A stretch of DNA of 64,000 nt from Wolfiporia cocos (GCA_029448655.1 JACCLO010000008.1:1054001-1118000); one strand, 5' to 3'; numbered from the stretch's first letter, positions 11,425 to 24,060 are shown. Numbers and translations: made by a program. The notes: generated by a model from the sequence alone, not told the origin.

Positions 11425-11687
11425 CTGCGGGCGCTCCACTGGATGAGCGCTCCGGAGGCTTCCCGGCGCTCCGACTCTTACTTCAGACCCCGCACAGGTC
11501 TTAAGACGAGCATCTGAACTCGCGCTCTTAAGAGTCTTAAGAGGAGACTTAAGGCTGAGGCACCACTTAAGACTCTGAAGACCGTGTCTTAAGTCCCACT
11601 CTTAAGACTCTTAAGACTCTTACGAGGTCTTAAGACCCTTCCAGCTCAGACACGTGACTTCCGCCGGATTCCGCCGGACCCCAAAGG
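11425..11687 (-). repeat. Right terminal inverted repeat of the KDZ element
   Basis: Inverse partner of 6763-7034, ending CCGGACCCCAAAGG. The repeated CTTAAG units are conserved in number and spacing over most of the length, with small gaps. Confidence 0.85.
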
Positions 11688-12022
11688 TCAGGTCAGTCAC
11701 TGTCAGGTCAAGACGATAGCTCTAGGTGAATACATGTCTGGAGGATATTGCTGAAGCATTGAAACTAGGTTACACTAAGCTCGCTAGCTGCTTCATCACA
11801 AGTTAACCCACGCTTTTCTATAATTTTAGCAAGTGGCGCGGGCGCGTACAAGACGAGCCTCACAACTACCGGTGACACACACATAAGAGTCATCATATGA
11901 GCACAAAATGGAACACGACCGAGGAACTGGAGCACGTAAAGTTCATAACATTATCTGAGACACGAACGTTCATTTGATCAGCTTCTATCAACGGTCTCTT
12001 CTACCAGGTGGAGGCACGTCCT
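11688..12022. other. Spacer between two mobile elements, nothing recognised
   Basis: No gene or repeat that I can name. Confidence 0.4.
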
Positions 12023-13556
12023 GACTTGAGGTTAATTACCCAGCGGGTTTGCGTAGCACCAAGCGCCGAGTATCACGTGTGTTCCAGGGCGCTCTGACGA
12101 GCGTTGAAGACCCCAAAGCTTATGAAGGCAGAATAACAATAGAAAGTATTGGTCGAATTCGTTATAGACAATGTACGACGCTGTTCATGAGATGAGTGGA
12201 TTCATTTATACGTGCTGCACTCTTGAGCCAGCGTGACTCCACGCGGTCTTGTTGGTTCTCAAGGATATGCAATGATTATAGTTATCGTAGCACTGTGTTC
12301 AAGTCATCGACACGTCGAATTCATCTTCGTTGTCAAGCTGTAGATCGGGCGTGGACTTAGCGTAATAGTGTTTAGTACTTAGGCATCGGCATCATATGCA
12401 CCAGCACCCTCCTACATACATACAATGATCTAAGTAGTTGTTTTATTGTAATCCTATAATGCATATAATGCGTATTCGATGGGGTCGGCCGAAACATTCA
12501 ACGTCTGTCAAAAATTCCCGCTACCGGAGGTAGTGGGTCTTGGAGCGTAAATCGGAACGCAAAAGGTTTCAAAATTTCCCTCGGGCTTTAGGGCAGGTCT
12601 CCGGTTACAATTTTTCTTATCAGCTTGTATGTGTGGGAACATAAGTAACAAAATATCTGATCCGGATGTCTCCGACAGCAAAGTAGCACCCAGACGGTGA
12701 ACAGCTTGTAGCGTTGCCTGACCCGCGTTGTGTACCCTACGTTATTACAGTGTTAACAATCGTGCTGGTACGTGTATGTGCCAGTAGTAATATTGTGCGA
12801 ATGCACGCCTGCTCAGCTATCAATCTGATATCAGAGACTCTTGGGATAGCTCGGATTGTGGCGAACGTATATATGGTTGAAGTGCCTTGATTTTTGGGGT
12901 GACTCAGTTGGAATGCCTTCCGGGCATCTTTCATCTGGATGCCATCATCAAGCAAGACCTGCAAAGAATCAGCAAAAATGCCCGCAGCAAGTCCACGATG
13001 CTAAGTAGAGAATAGCTAGAACATGCGCCATAGTCTTCGAGTCGCTATCTTCAGCCTCTAGTGCTGCATGTAGTTTCCGAGTACACTCCTGCTTATGTGA
13101 GCTGCCGCCCAAGGAGTCCCAACAAGTGGTCATTGATGTCAGTCATTCCATCTTCACTACTATCTGTTTTGAAGTTGAGCTACTATTGTTGTATACCCAT
13201 AGCATATACAGAGCATATAGTTATCGAAGCAGCAGTAAGTAATGTCTCAAGAATGCCGGTACTAATTACAGTGTGCTAGATGTGCGAGCGCGACTATTCA
13301 CAACCACTGGTTCGGGGGGCGGGGGGCGGGGCAGGGCGAGATATACAACCGCTTATACGAAAGCTATGACTACCTCTCTATTTGTTCTGTACTGCACGCA
13401 TTAATCTGCCCGCACACCGGTAGCGGGCTATGCCGTGCTTGCGCGGCCTTAACGCCTTATTGCGCAGAGACGCCCGCCGCAGCCCAATGCGGCAGTGTGC
13501 ACGTGATCGTCGGCGCTTGGTGCTACGCAAACCCGCTGGGTAATTAACCTCAAGTC
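12023..13556. mobile_element. Unclassified 1.53-kb inverted-repeat element
   Basis: A 48-bp nearly perfect inverted repeat starts at 12023 (GACTTGAGGTTAATTACCCA) and ends at 13556. The sequence ACGTCCT stands immediately outside both ends (12016-12022 and 13557-13563), or CGTCC if the element is taken as starting TGACTTG, so it is a genuine insertion with a 5- or 7-bp target duplication. The inside holds only short frames without recognisable domains, so it is non-autonomous. A G-rich run at 13313-13340 (four runs of three or more G) could form a quadruplex. A cut-and-paste element or an unusual LTR-type relic are both possible. Confidence 0.65.
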
Positions 13557-13964
13557 ACGTCCTGCCAGTCTTCGTAACTCAGCAGAGCCAATCTTCCTGT
13601 CAAGACCCTGGCCGGCGAACGTGAGGCATATCTTTGCTCTTCGAGACATTGTTGCCGAATGATCTGAACGATAGAAGAAAGGGGTTGCTTTGCTTTTGCG
13701 AATCAACTAATACCCAACAATGCATAGAAAAAGCTGTGAATAAGATACCTGATTGTAAACAATCGTAAAGTATTTCGTGAGCATTGTACAGTGTATCAAC
13801 TGTCATACTAATAGTACAAGGGGTACTACTTATCGGTTCCAGAAACTCCTGTTTTACACCAGTGAACGTACGTCTTAAACCCGAAGAAAACATCAGTAGG
13901 TGCAATCATGGCCTTCATATATACTAGCTCTTTGCCAGGTGTCCGAGCTTAAGTGAGCATAGGG

Positions 13965-15991
13965 TCATGCCGATCCTTTCTCGTCGACGAAGTCCTCAGT
14001 GTGGACCTCCTTGACACCCGTCTGTGCAATGCGCTGTGTCACCTCCTCGCCGTCAAACAGTGCGGCAGTTTCCTCCAGGGTCAGGTTCTTTGTTTCGATG
14101 ATCATGAACCACAGGAAGGCGAACTCAAACGCCAGCCAACAGACGTAGACAATCTGATCATCACATAAGTCTCGATGACTTGTGCGGCACGCGGCGAAGA
14201 TACGCACGTAGTACTTCCATGCAATGTGCTCCAGTGCAATCGGATTGACATACTGGTTGAAGATCAGTGCTACAGAGATGGTGAAGTTGAACACGTTGAA
14301 GCCCTTGGCACGCAGGGAGAACGGCAGGATCTCGACGGTATATGATACGATGAGAGGCGTGAATGCAAGGCTACGGCGCCCGGTCAGTAACGCCACAGTC
14401 GCCAGAGATCGGGAGCTCACTCGTAGAATGCGTAGAACAGGAAGATGAAGGCGATGACAGCATGCGCAGCGGGTTGGTCCTGGGTTATGGCGTACCGCGC
14501 CGAACAGACTGTCTGCAGGAGGAAGCATACGAACATGCCAGCCCCGGAGATCAGGAAGAGGGGGCGGCGGCCGACGCGCTCGACGAGGAACGAGGCGAAT
14601 ACGGCCCAGAAAAGATTCCAGATGGCAAGGATACTACGCAGCGGGGTTAGTCCACGCTTCCGCGTGCATGAAGCGAACGTACCCGGTGATGAGCAGCTGA
14701 ATGGTCGGGCTCGTGATGCCGATCGTGTCGAAGACCTTGTTCAGGTAGTATGAGACAAGACCGTTGCCGGACCACTGCGAGAACCACGCGATGGCGACGA
14801 TGATGATCATCCGCCGCCTGTTGCCCTTGGTGGTGATGAGCGACTTCCAGCCGGTATTCCTATCCACTGCACCGAGCACCTCCCTCAGCATTGATGATCA
14901 ATAGCCGAACAAAACCCTCACATTCGCGGTCAAGCTCGATGGCGGCCTTGATCTCGTTGAACTCGTACTGTACGAGCGGGTCGAGCTCGTTCCCGTCCGC
15001 ATGGTAGTACGCAAGGGTCTTGAGCGCCTGGTCGTCCCTGCCCTTCGAGATGAGCCAACGCGGGCTCTCGGGCGCGAGTAGGACGAGGAAGAACTGTAGG
15101 ATGGAGGGGATGCCCTGCATCAGGGAGGGGATGCGCCACGACCAGCTGCTCCCGGTCATGTACTCCGTGCCATATGTGGTCCACGACGCGCTGCAATGCG
15201 AGTGAGCACTGCTCGGTGGTATCACAAGAGCGGAGCGCACATGATGTTACCGGAGTACCACAGCGAGTTGTACAGCGACGTTAGCTGGGCGCGGTACCGT
15301 GGGTACGCGATCTCCGTGACCAACAGCGGAGCGGAGTTCGCTGAAACGCGTGCGTGAGTCGTTGCACGGATTGGCCGCTGTGACCAGGGACTTACTCGCA
15401 AACGTCAGGCCGAACCCGATGCAGAAGCGCGCGCCGATGAACATGCTCAAGCTTCGCGCGCCAGTCTGCACTCCGACACCGATCAACATGATGCAGGCGC
15501 CAAACCAGATAGTCCGACGGCGTCCAATGCCGTCGGACAAGTATGGCGCGAAGGGGTAGGCGGCTAGGGACCCGATGTTCTGGATGACCTAGTGAGTTCT
15601 CTGGCTTTGCTTTATCTATGTGGCGCGCTACCTGGATGGCGTTGAGAAGCCCGAGCATCGAGCCGTGGGGGTTGTCGAAATAATCTTCCCATTGTTTGAG
15701 CGACTGGAAGCTGTTCATCAGACTCCCGTCGAAGCCATTTGTCGACGCGGTGATAAGGCTACAAACTAGTTGGCGGTGCGTTTGCCGCCATAATATGTGA
15801 ACTCACAGGAGGACGACCCAGGCATGTAGGGAAATGAGTCTGCATGACGACAGGGTCAATAGAGGCCTATCAATCAACTCAGGTATAACGCACCGCCGGT
15901 TATTGTACCACTTCCTGTTGGGGTCTAGAAGCTGCTCATAGGCCGACACCGTCCCCGTGCCAGAAGTCGTAGGTGCAGCACCGACGCCCAT
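13965..15991 (-). CDS. MFS sugar transporter
   Basis: Twelve-helix sugar porter of the major facilitator superfamily (Sugar_tr, lactose permease/hexose transporter type), expected in the plasma membrane as a proton symporter. ATG at 15991, TGA at 13965-13967. In order: a short polar N-terminus, GFDGSLMNS (helix 1 end), the YLSDGIGRRRTIWFGA loop 2-3 signature near 15540, QTGARSLSMFIGARFCIGFG, the TEIAYPRYRAQLTSLYNSLW loop, the PESPRWLISKGR motif (helix 6 end, near 15070), the second-half VERVGRRPLFLISG signature near 14590, YTVEILPFSLRAKG (helix 10 region, near 14340) and the ETKNLTLEETAALFDGEE end motif near 14090. All frame changes fit short GT-AG introns and I see no internal stop, so the gene looks functional at about 530 residues. 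Its substrate cannot be told from sequence alone. Confidence 0.93.
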
Positions 15992-16372
15992 TGTAGATCA
16001 GCTGCGCTATAATTGAGGCAAAGCTTCGCGAAGTCAAAGGAAAGCCAGCGTGGGCACGCATAAGCCGAGGACGTTTTATAGCGCTTCAGCTCAGGGTAGA
16101 GCCTCGTCCGGGCACGTCGCAACGCATGCAGCCTGCCATGTGATCCCGAACAGGGCCCAAACAAGCGCTGTTTCTCCATCAATTCCCCGCACTCGTCCCC
16201 ACATTTCCCCGCCGGATCTGATTTATGCTCCACCTGATCGGACGCTTGCCCTGATTCAGGCACGGTTTGTGAATATGGTTTGCCGTCTGCTACTGAACCA
16301 AACATTGTGGGACGTGCAGAAGTGATCATGAGCTCCTGCCCCCGCTCGCAGCGTCTCTGCTGGTAAAGGAAG

Positions 16373-16795
16373 TTATGCATGCTTCCCGCTCGGTTGCCTT
16401 AGCGATCGAATGGAACCGTGCGGCAGGCGCCCGGTGAGCCTGCGATCAGCAAGCCGATGAAACGCCCCGCTGGCATCAGCAAAATACCAAGGCCCGAAAA
16501 GCGGATGGACCTCATACGAAACGCCGCAGCCGACTCGGGGGGCCTTGCCGCTGCCGGCCACAGCGTCGCGACTGAAGCATATAGTTAGCGGAGAGTCGCA
16601 TCGGTGCGGCGCTTCGCTATAATGAACGGGAGTAACATGGTACCCGGCACGCACTCACCTGCCAGGCATTGCGGTCGCTCCTATCCGAATGCCTGCCACA
16701 TCGGCCACATGCGCGCTGATGGCCCTGGCAAGGTCTGCTCTCACCGCGGACATCTCCTGGGGAAACCTTTTGCCGGGCGCCTGGATGACAGACAT
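16373..16795 (-). CDS. Possible small hypothetical protein (two exons)
   Basis: A frame from ATG 16795 (about 46 residues, ending IRIGATAMPG) reaches a good GTGAGT donor near 16660. It joins, after an acceptor ending CTTCAG near 16575, to a frame that stays open to TAA at 16373-16375. The product would be about 110 residues, without a domain, signal or membrane segment that I recognise. GC-rich third positions favour coding, but the small size and lack of any family match leave it uncertain. It lies upstream of and on the same strand as the sugar transporter. Confidence 0.28.
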
Positions 16796-18228
16796 ACCCA
16801 GGTTGCGCGCCAATTGATGGCATTGAACTCAAATGGTTGCTTTCTTAGCATCGACGCTCTGGAGCGCGCTCTTCAAGACATGGCTCTTCTAAAAATCTGG
16901 ACACGCTCATATAAAGCCCCCAAGGCATCTAGCTCTCGATCTCGAAGCGCAGTCTCGCTTCTTATTCATAAATCGGGTTTCATTGTACATTTCGCGGATC
17001 ATGGCTCAATTGTCAACTGATCTCTGAGCGCTTCGCCGGATCTTGCCTCTTTTATTTGCAGGATATGAGGTCACTTATTTGCGGTCATATTTAATATGCC
17101 GTTTAGTTGACACTGACATACATAGCTCTGCCGTGGCGAAGCTGTATAATTGTTGTTTCGTGGTACCTACCAGTCGCGCCACTATCACATGTACATCCAA
17201 CACCCCGGGATGCCCAATTGCGATCATCCATATCTCGCGCTAGGCGACGTACCAGGCAACGGAGTTCCAGGTCTGCTTTCGCCACGGAGCTTGGCGCGGC
17301 AGCTTCTCTTCGACTAGTTGTACCGTGGCAGGATGCCGCAGGTACCTTTGTGACGCAAACCCGTCAAATTATACCGAGAATAAACCTCTTTAGCTCATTG
17401 GTAGGGCGGTAGCGATGATCGCCACTAGTGCGCCACAGAACGGCCCTGTCAATTTCCGTTGATCAGAAATAGACCCTGGCGATGATTTGGTCCCTCGGAG
17501 AATTGTCATCAACCACATGTTCTTTTCAGGTACTTGGGCGATGTCGTGGAAGCTCTAGCGATTTTTTATGCGTCCCGAGCGCGGATGATCAGCAAAAATA
17601 CGAAGTCCTCGGATATGCTATTCAATGCGCTGTTTCCATTAGTAAAGTACCTTTCCTACTCTTGACTCTCGGTCAGTAAGAAGGACCGTGTAAAAATCAA
17701 TACGCTCGCTATTCCAGACACCCCCATGATGCAATGCACAAGCGAATACCTGGTTACAGCGATCATTCTGAGTGAACACGTGCAACTTATGTCTACCGGA
17801 GCAGCCGCACAATATACGAACACTGCAATTACAAAGAAGAGCGGACTCTCCGGGAGAGTGGCCCGGCGCGCGACAGGAGCTGATCGACAGCTGCACTGAT
17901 GACACGATCGGAGTAGTCAGGCGGCGGGCACTACGTCACTGACGCGCCGTCCCGGCGCCCTGCCGCCACCGCAACACTCTATCTCTCAGCCACAAGAGTG
18001 GCATCCGGCCGGACGACCTGCCATTGGACTGGCCGGCCGGCCGCCCCTCACTTGATGCCGCCATCCCTATCCTTGTTATCCGCGCATGCTAGTCAGCCAT
18101 CGTCGGCGTGGGCGAGACCGAAATGCTCCAACGTCAACGCAGGGGCAGGAGCGGCTGGTCAGCACACTGCTTGACTACATCCACCACCATAGCCACTCGT
18201 ATTCGAAAGTCGTAAACAACAGAGCAAT
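16796..18228. other. Intergenic stretch, nothing recognised
   Basis: I see no convincing exon. A motif near 17388-17412 looks like a tRNA A box but has no B box or acceptor stem, so no RNA gene is called. Confidence 0.45.
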
Positions 18229-19023
18229 ATGTCGGCGAACGGTACTCTTTCCGCGGGACATAGCGGACCAAAGTTCCATGGACATCCCAGCCGTATTCCA
18301 GGGGCGGCACCCCAGCCACCCAGAGCTGCAGGAGGGAGCGCTGGCGTGAGTTTACAACTCATGTCTGCGACTACGGCAACCTCACCTCTTGCAGGCCCTC
18401 GTCGGCGGTATGGCGGCTGTCGCCACAGGTCTCGTTGCCTTCTACATGCTGCAGTTCCGCGTGCAAGGCAAGCGCACGCCCTCCGACGTGAAGAGCTTGA
18501 CAGAGGTCCCCACATGTATGCTGTTTTGCATAAAACACGCAGCTTCGTGATCTGAACACGTTATACAGGGCAACTGCGCCACGCTCAGCAGCAGCCCGGC
18601 GCGGTCAAGGACGAGCCCACGGGCAGCGCGGAACTCTACACGCGCCAAACCCCCGAATACCAGCCCAAGCCGTCGCACCTCCCTCTCCCCGGCTCTGAGG
18701 GCGAGACCACGGGCGTGATGTCTTCGCTCCTTACTGCTGCGCACGTAAGCGAATCCCCTCGCCACAATATTGAGTGCTGAATTATGTGCTTAGGGCAAGG
18801 GGTCCGACGAGATTCAGACTAAGCGGGCCGACATTTCGCAGCCAGTGGCCACAAGCAGGCTGAACGATACTGGCAAGATGTATACCAAGGTTGGCGCCAC
18901 ATTTTACTTCGTTTGAGATATGTGTTCATGATTATGCAGAACTCCAACTATACGGACTCATACAAGCGTCCCGAGCAGTCGGAATCGCATGGCCAGAAGG
19001 ACATCGGTACTAAGAACTTGTAG
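18229..19023 (+). CDS. Single-span membrane protein, hypothetical
   Basis: Five exons assemble cleanly: 18229-18345, 18395-18515, 18569-18744, 18794-18889 and 18940-19023 (594 nt, 197 residues), all with GT-AG introns of about 50 bp. The protein has a Gly/Pro-rich N-terminus of about 38 residues, one membrane helix (about residues 40-57, GGMAAVATGLVAFYMLQF), then a polar, Pro/Gln/Ser-rich tail rich in basic residues. This short-N-terminus, single-helix layout resembles small organelle or ER membrane proteins, but I know no named family. It looks intact and has ordinary codon use. The function is unknown. Confidence 0.75.
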
Positions 19024-20299
19024 ACTGTTTGGAGTTCCGATATCGTTCTATTGAAGAGGAGTTGTACAGTTGTACAGTAGTCGTGCGATGATCAGTATCC
19101 GTTCAATTTAAAATTTGATATGTGCACTGCACAGACTCTGACGGTCACTGTCACTGAGGGTGTTAAGTACCCACTTCATAGAACATTATGGACCGTCACA
19201 AGCTGTTCGAAGATTCATTTCGGCTGCTTACATAAACAATGGCAGTGGCGCGCGGGGGAAACAAGAGAACATGTCTCGGGCGCCCGTACCCGCTCATGCC
19301 GCCATCATTACTTCGTTATCTACGTTTCTAAACATCATAAACGCTCACTGAACAGCATCATACGTGTATACACAACATTGGCAGTATTGTAGCTGCTGGG
19401 CAAGCGCCTTAGCCATTCGATCACGCCACCCCTCAAGTCATACAATGCTCTCGTCGCCCCCTTCGTCGATGTGGCGCTCTGTCGCGGATACGGCCAACGT
19501 GCAGCAAGTGCAGCCAGCTAATGCAAGTATCGAGCGCAGATGTTGTTCACGAAGTACACTCCTGAACGATGCTGAACAGCTATGTGCCGAATTTAATATA
19601 CACGTTCGGTGTGTGGCCGACCCGTTGTATGCACAATCCTGGGTAAATACCTCTGCACACACTCCCTTGCCGCAGAGCAGCCCGTACGCACCGGTAGGAC
19701 TGGTGGTCGCACCAGGAAACGTGGAAATCTGCTGAAGCGCTGACATACACTGTGCATCGGACATTGCGGTTCATCACATCCTATTCAATATTCATGAGCG
19801 GTCCTCAGGCTTTGCGTTCGATGAACCTCCGGTCGAAGCTCGTCAGCTATCGGTGCGCTTTTGGTTTATCCGATCTTGGGATTCGACTGACGGCTGTCAG
19901 ACTTGTTTCTCCTGTGAGTTGTGAGATAGGCGCGCCAGGTGAGGCGCTGTGGCCCTGGTTGTGGGACGTCTGGACACGACCGGCAGTTGACAAGAAAGAG
20001 GCACGGACTCGGGCCAAGAATGGTTCATCACAGCATAGCAACCATGTCGTGGAGCGATGGCGCGCTGTGGCCCTTTGACTGTGACGTTAGCATCACGTTT
20101 GGCACGGGGGCGTACACCGCGCTAAAGACATTCTGTCATTTGAATGAAAACATTTGCACCACCATCACAGAGGGCAGCTCTGATCGAGCTTGATATACAA
20201 ATTGCACATATAAACTCCACCAGTAGCATATGTAATAACAATCAGTGCATTGTCTCCAAAACAGGTAGAGGGTAAATACAATGAAGGTCATAACTCCAG
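19024..20299. repeat. Degenerate segments shared with 27880-27935, 31060-31340 and 38450-38700
   Basis: The part 19400-19745 shares blocks (for example around CCAACGTGCAGCAAGTGCAG and the GTGGAAATCTGCTGAAGCG segment) with 31060-31340 and 27880-27935. The part 19900-20100 resembles 38450-38670 in inverse orientation. The copies are badly decayed and no intact gene is present; short plus-strand frames (19364-19735) may be exons of a lost duplicated gene. Confidence 0.5.
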
Positions 20300-20549
20300 C
20301 AGCAATGCCGTGCAGCCGGCCGTAGCCACCTCTTCACACAATCGCAAGCGTATCTGTCATATGAGGATGAATCATTCTATTGTTCGCTGTGTTTCAATTA
20401 CATAATGCGCGCATTCATAAATCAAGCGCGTGTCGGTGGCCCTTCCTTTCAACCACCACCTACTACCGTCTGAGCAGCCACATCCCAGCCCTTTCGCTGT
20501 ACCACTGTCCAATCGATACTGCCCTTACCACCTTATTCACATTCCGAAA

Positions 20550-21923
20550 ATGATCTTCACCGCGAGCACGAACACAACGATCGAGACTCCGCGCCACAGC
20601 ATGCCACAATCGGCTGGTTCGTCGACAAAGGCCCATACTACCCCACTTCACCCTCCAAGGACAGTTTATGCGCGCGTGTCGCCTCCACAGCAAGCGAACG
20701 ACACAGACTCAGAGAGTGAGAACAAGGAAACCAAAGACGTACCTGAGGTGCCACCGCCTTCGGCATTTACGCGCCAGGTATGTGTCTTGTCTTGGGTGTC
20801 GCCTTTTCTTCCCTTTATCCCTCTGTGGCCGTACCGTGTCCGTGTCCTCTGAACTAATGATATCAATGGGATATAGTATCTGGACTGCGACATCAGTACT
20901 GCCGCAGCCAATTACCTGGTGCGACTTACTGCAGAAGTGCGAAGCTTCCGCGGATGGTACGCGCGTGCCAACAATACGGCGGTGGGGGGAGATCCCCTCG
21001 ACAATTTCTTCAGCGAGGTCAAGGAGCTCGAGGCGGCATATCGGGCACGCAGGGCGGACCCGTACAAAACTTCAAGCCAGGAAGAAGAAGATGGCGAGGA
21101 GAGCGGGCAAGAGGAGTCCGGCGAAGACGACGGGGACGACGAGTTCCTCGACGCCTTTGAGTGGCACGAGGAGGCGCTTCAGCCCGATTTGGCGCCTACC
21201 ACGGACGAAGACACCGAGGCAGCACATCGCGCGCCATCATCGGTAGTCGTTGTGCCGGCAGAGGAGCATGACTGCTATGACAGTAGGGAAAGCTCGGTCA
21301 AGCACGAGCTGGTCGACTTTGAATGGTCACACGAAGATACGGACACCGTCAAGGCCGAAGGCTTCGATGCCGACGCGTGGCTACATGCGCGCGATGCCTC
21401 GCTCGAGCCGCTGCCCCACGCCGCGCCCGCCTGGTCCGTGGAAGACGATGGGTACGACGCGTCCGTCAGTTCGGACTCTGACATAGATCGGCATCGTGAT
21501 GCCCTCTCGGCCATGGACACTCGATCGACGCACTGGTACTCACCCGCGTTACTCACCCCTGCGGCACGTGTCTTGCCGCTCGCGCACCCGGATGATGATG
21601 CCGCGCCAATTGAGCACCGCCCTGCATATGTCGAGCGTCGGAAAACGGGCCTCACAGGGCTGTTTGGAGCCATCCCCGCCCCGGTCTTCTTATCGCTGAA
21701 CACGATGGCCGAGACGCAACCGATGTCGCCGCCGAGGAGACGGACGCGCGAGGCTTCGTCGGGCGTGCACCGAAGCCAGCACTCGTGGCGCACAAGACTC
21801 AATGCGCCATACCTCCAGCAAGCACTGCGCCACTCATCAATGCCAAGAGGTGAACTTGTGGCTTCGCCGGCGCACGTCCGGCGAAACGCCACCGCTCCCG
21901 ACTTGTCCGGCCGTCGTGCATAG
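20550..21923 (+). CDS. Orphan family-1 protein, copy 1
   Basis: Two exons (20550-20777 and 20877-21923) joined by a 99-bp intron give about 424 residues. Exon 1 encodes a Ser/Thr/Pro-rich leader. Exon 2 opens with a conserved block (YLDCDISTAA..., then RLTAEVRSFRGWYAR and LDNFFSEVKELEAAYRARRA, about residues 77-135). It continues with a long acidic, Glu/Asp-rich low-complexity middle and ends in a conserved basic tail containing TREASSGVHRSQHSWRTRLN and HVRRNATAPDLS. There is no signal peptide, membrane helix or known enzyme motif. The acidic middle and basic tail would suit a nuclear protein, but this is inference. The two other copies (28159-29531 and 36610-38026) keep the same exon structure and stay open despite substantial divergence, which argues for a real gene family. 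Confidence 0.78.
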
Positions 21924-24060
21924 CGAAGGAGAACACATCACACGTACAGCATCCACATCAGCCTGCGACACCGTTGCAGGCTGGAAGGGAGGCATGTACA
22001 AGCGAGGGGCCCTCCCTCGTTTGTCATGATCTGACCTCTCACACAAACAAACATAGAACGTCGTGCGACGCGCATCGATGGCGCGTCCGGCCGACCATGG
22101 TGAGCACTCACCTGTGTCTGACACCACGTCTAGTGCGTTGTATTGTCCCTAGACTGGGCCTTGTAATTATCCTCTTCTCGAGCATCGTGTACGGTATTGC
22201 ACATAGTTGTCTAGGGTTTCGCGTTGTTCTTTTCTAGCTCTTAGTCCTGTTCCGATCGATGTAGTATACCAAGCCCTAGTCAATGACGCCTGCATCTGTC
22301 CCTTCACTGCGCGTCGCCAGAATTGAAGATGAGAGCAATGATGCCGGATGCGATGATCGATGCGGGTGAAAGTACTTATTTGTACAAAATTTGTCCTTCG
22401 CTTTGATTCTGTGGGCGTAGAAGGCGTACACATGTACATGACTCCGCGCTGCGCGTAATCCTCGTGGCTCTATCGTGTCCAGCAAGGGCATGCTACCGTA
22501 GTAGAATGGTCTCAGAGAGGGCGGACTGGATACATGACATAGCTCGCAATGGCAATGTGCAATGTGTGCAAGCCACGTGACGGTGCCACTCCGTCGCGTC
22601 GGAGCTTGCTATTACTCGTACGTTCTGATAGATCTCGCGTCTCACAGTTCTATCATGCAAAAATACTTGCGTGCATTCTTGCAACGTCGGCCGAGAGGAG
22701 CTCGAGTGTCGTCATGAACGTTCGAACTTGTACGCGAACGGAGGGTGTATGCACTCCACTTCGCCAGTATGACATAAGGACTGGAACATGGAACTACATA
22801 CTATAGCTTCAAAACAAATAGGTTAGCTGCCGATTCCGCATAATATGATGTTGAGACGAGTCACGAGCCGGCATTTTCTGGTCATGCATAGAACACCTCT
22901 CGCTCGCATATGTTCGTTGAAGAGTACAGCCACGCTCCTCGATCTGCGTCAAGATTATGGCTTAATATCGGGGTATGTGTTCATGAAGGGAATTTGATCA
23001 GTTGGAAACTGGCAGTGTCCTGCGGCCGGCGGCCAGCCATGGCACTGCAGTTAGCGGGAATGTCGCGTCTCAATTCTCCATTCTCTCTTTCATCAATCCG
23101 ATTATAACTCCTTCCGTCTCCCGCAGTCTTCTCGGAACTTTGCTTCATACTAACCTAAATCTACTATTTCGATCAAGACTTGCAACGGGAATTACCCATA
23201 CAAATTCTGGCATACATCCTGAATCAACATGGAATTCGCCCAGTTCAGGCTTTACGGAAAACCGGAAATTGTCGACCCGGAGGATGTAATACGACGACGC
23301 TTCGTGCTGGGAGACGGACAGGCCATGTGAGATGTTGTCTGTGATGCGGATGATGGGTGTGTGTGGCCAATGTATTCAGGACTAGGAATATTCGGCTTAT
23401 GATGTCAGTGAGGTCCTGTGATGCCTCTGCTCTCCGGTCTATCCGAAGGCGGGCGAGCACTCTTCCGGGAAGACCTTTACGCGGTCCTCAGGATAAGTAT
23501 CTCTCGTACGAGTAGCGCGCGGGCGCGGGTGGGGGAAGGGAGGCCGGTAACAGGTAATAATTAAAGATGAAAGAAGTGAAATGCCAGCCAGCTGCAGATG
23601 TACGCAAAATTGTGGTGATTTTATGATGAGCTCGATTACACCACCCAGACCTTGGCGGATTCGTGTGGCCCATAGCGAGGCTCCTGTGAACACAGAGCGT
23701 TGAAGTTGAAGCGACATGATGCCTCACTGGGAATTGCTCAGAGGAATCGCCCACTGATGTTCACATGTACACCTTAGATAGATAGGCTGGTCGAATTTGT
23801 CGTGTGTTGCACAGGATGGTGCTGGATTTAGATAATAGACCTCGACTATCAAGCGACATTGAGCCGCAATTCTGCATACGCATGTCTAGCCGGTAAAATA
23901 TTAGCTATGGAAACGTACAGAAAGCACATCCCCATGTGCGTGTTTGTCGTTGAGTTCAAACGTAAATTCTCCTTGTTAAGACATTTACGCCGCATCAGTG
24001 TACATGTTAGACAGCGAGAGCTATTTCCGTATTGAGAACGCAAGAAACGTGCATTTCACG
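21924..24060. other. Non-coding part of the left duplication arm
   Basis: Contains the 3' flank of orphan gene 1 (also found after copies 2 and 3) and the 23230-24060 segment matched inversely by 34990-35900. The frames here (for example 23439-23717 minus) are matched by frames of different length in the other copy, so I do not call a gene. Confidence 0.5.

Larger units (their letters stand above)
6763..11687 (-). mobile_element. Decayed KDZ-type DNA transposon with nested insertions
   Basis: A 4.9-kb unit bounded by inverted repeats of about 265 bp (6763-7034 and 11425-11687, near 88% alike by eye) that begin CCTTTGGGGTCCGGCGGAAT. The inside carries, on the minus strand, a relic of the CxC5 cysteine-cluster domain known from KDZ transposon proteins of Agaricomycotina. 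Two solo LTRs and two tRNA-armed elements have inserted into it, so the ancestral length was about 2.5 kb, too short for a full autonomous KDZ element. I could not see a target-site duplication, so the exact ends are inferred from where the inverted similarity stops. Confidence 0.72.

Noticed and set aside
12023..13556. Calling this unit a solo LTR
   Set aside because: TG...CA and a possible 5-bp duplication fit, but a 48-bp inverted repeat at the ends is not expected for an LTR, so it is left unclassified.
17388..17460. Possible tRNA gene (A-box-like TTAGCTCATTGGTAGGG)
   Set aside because: No B box, T-arm or matching acceptor stem follows within 100 bp.
20463..22237. Many minus- and plus-strand frames over orphan gene 1
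   Set aside because: Shadows of the GC-rich exon 2; their starts and stops are not kept in copies 2 and 3, unlike the called frame.
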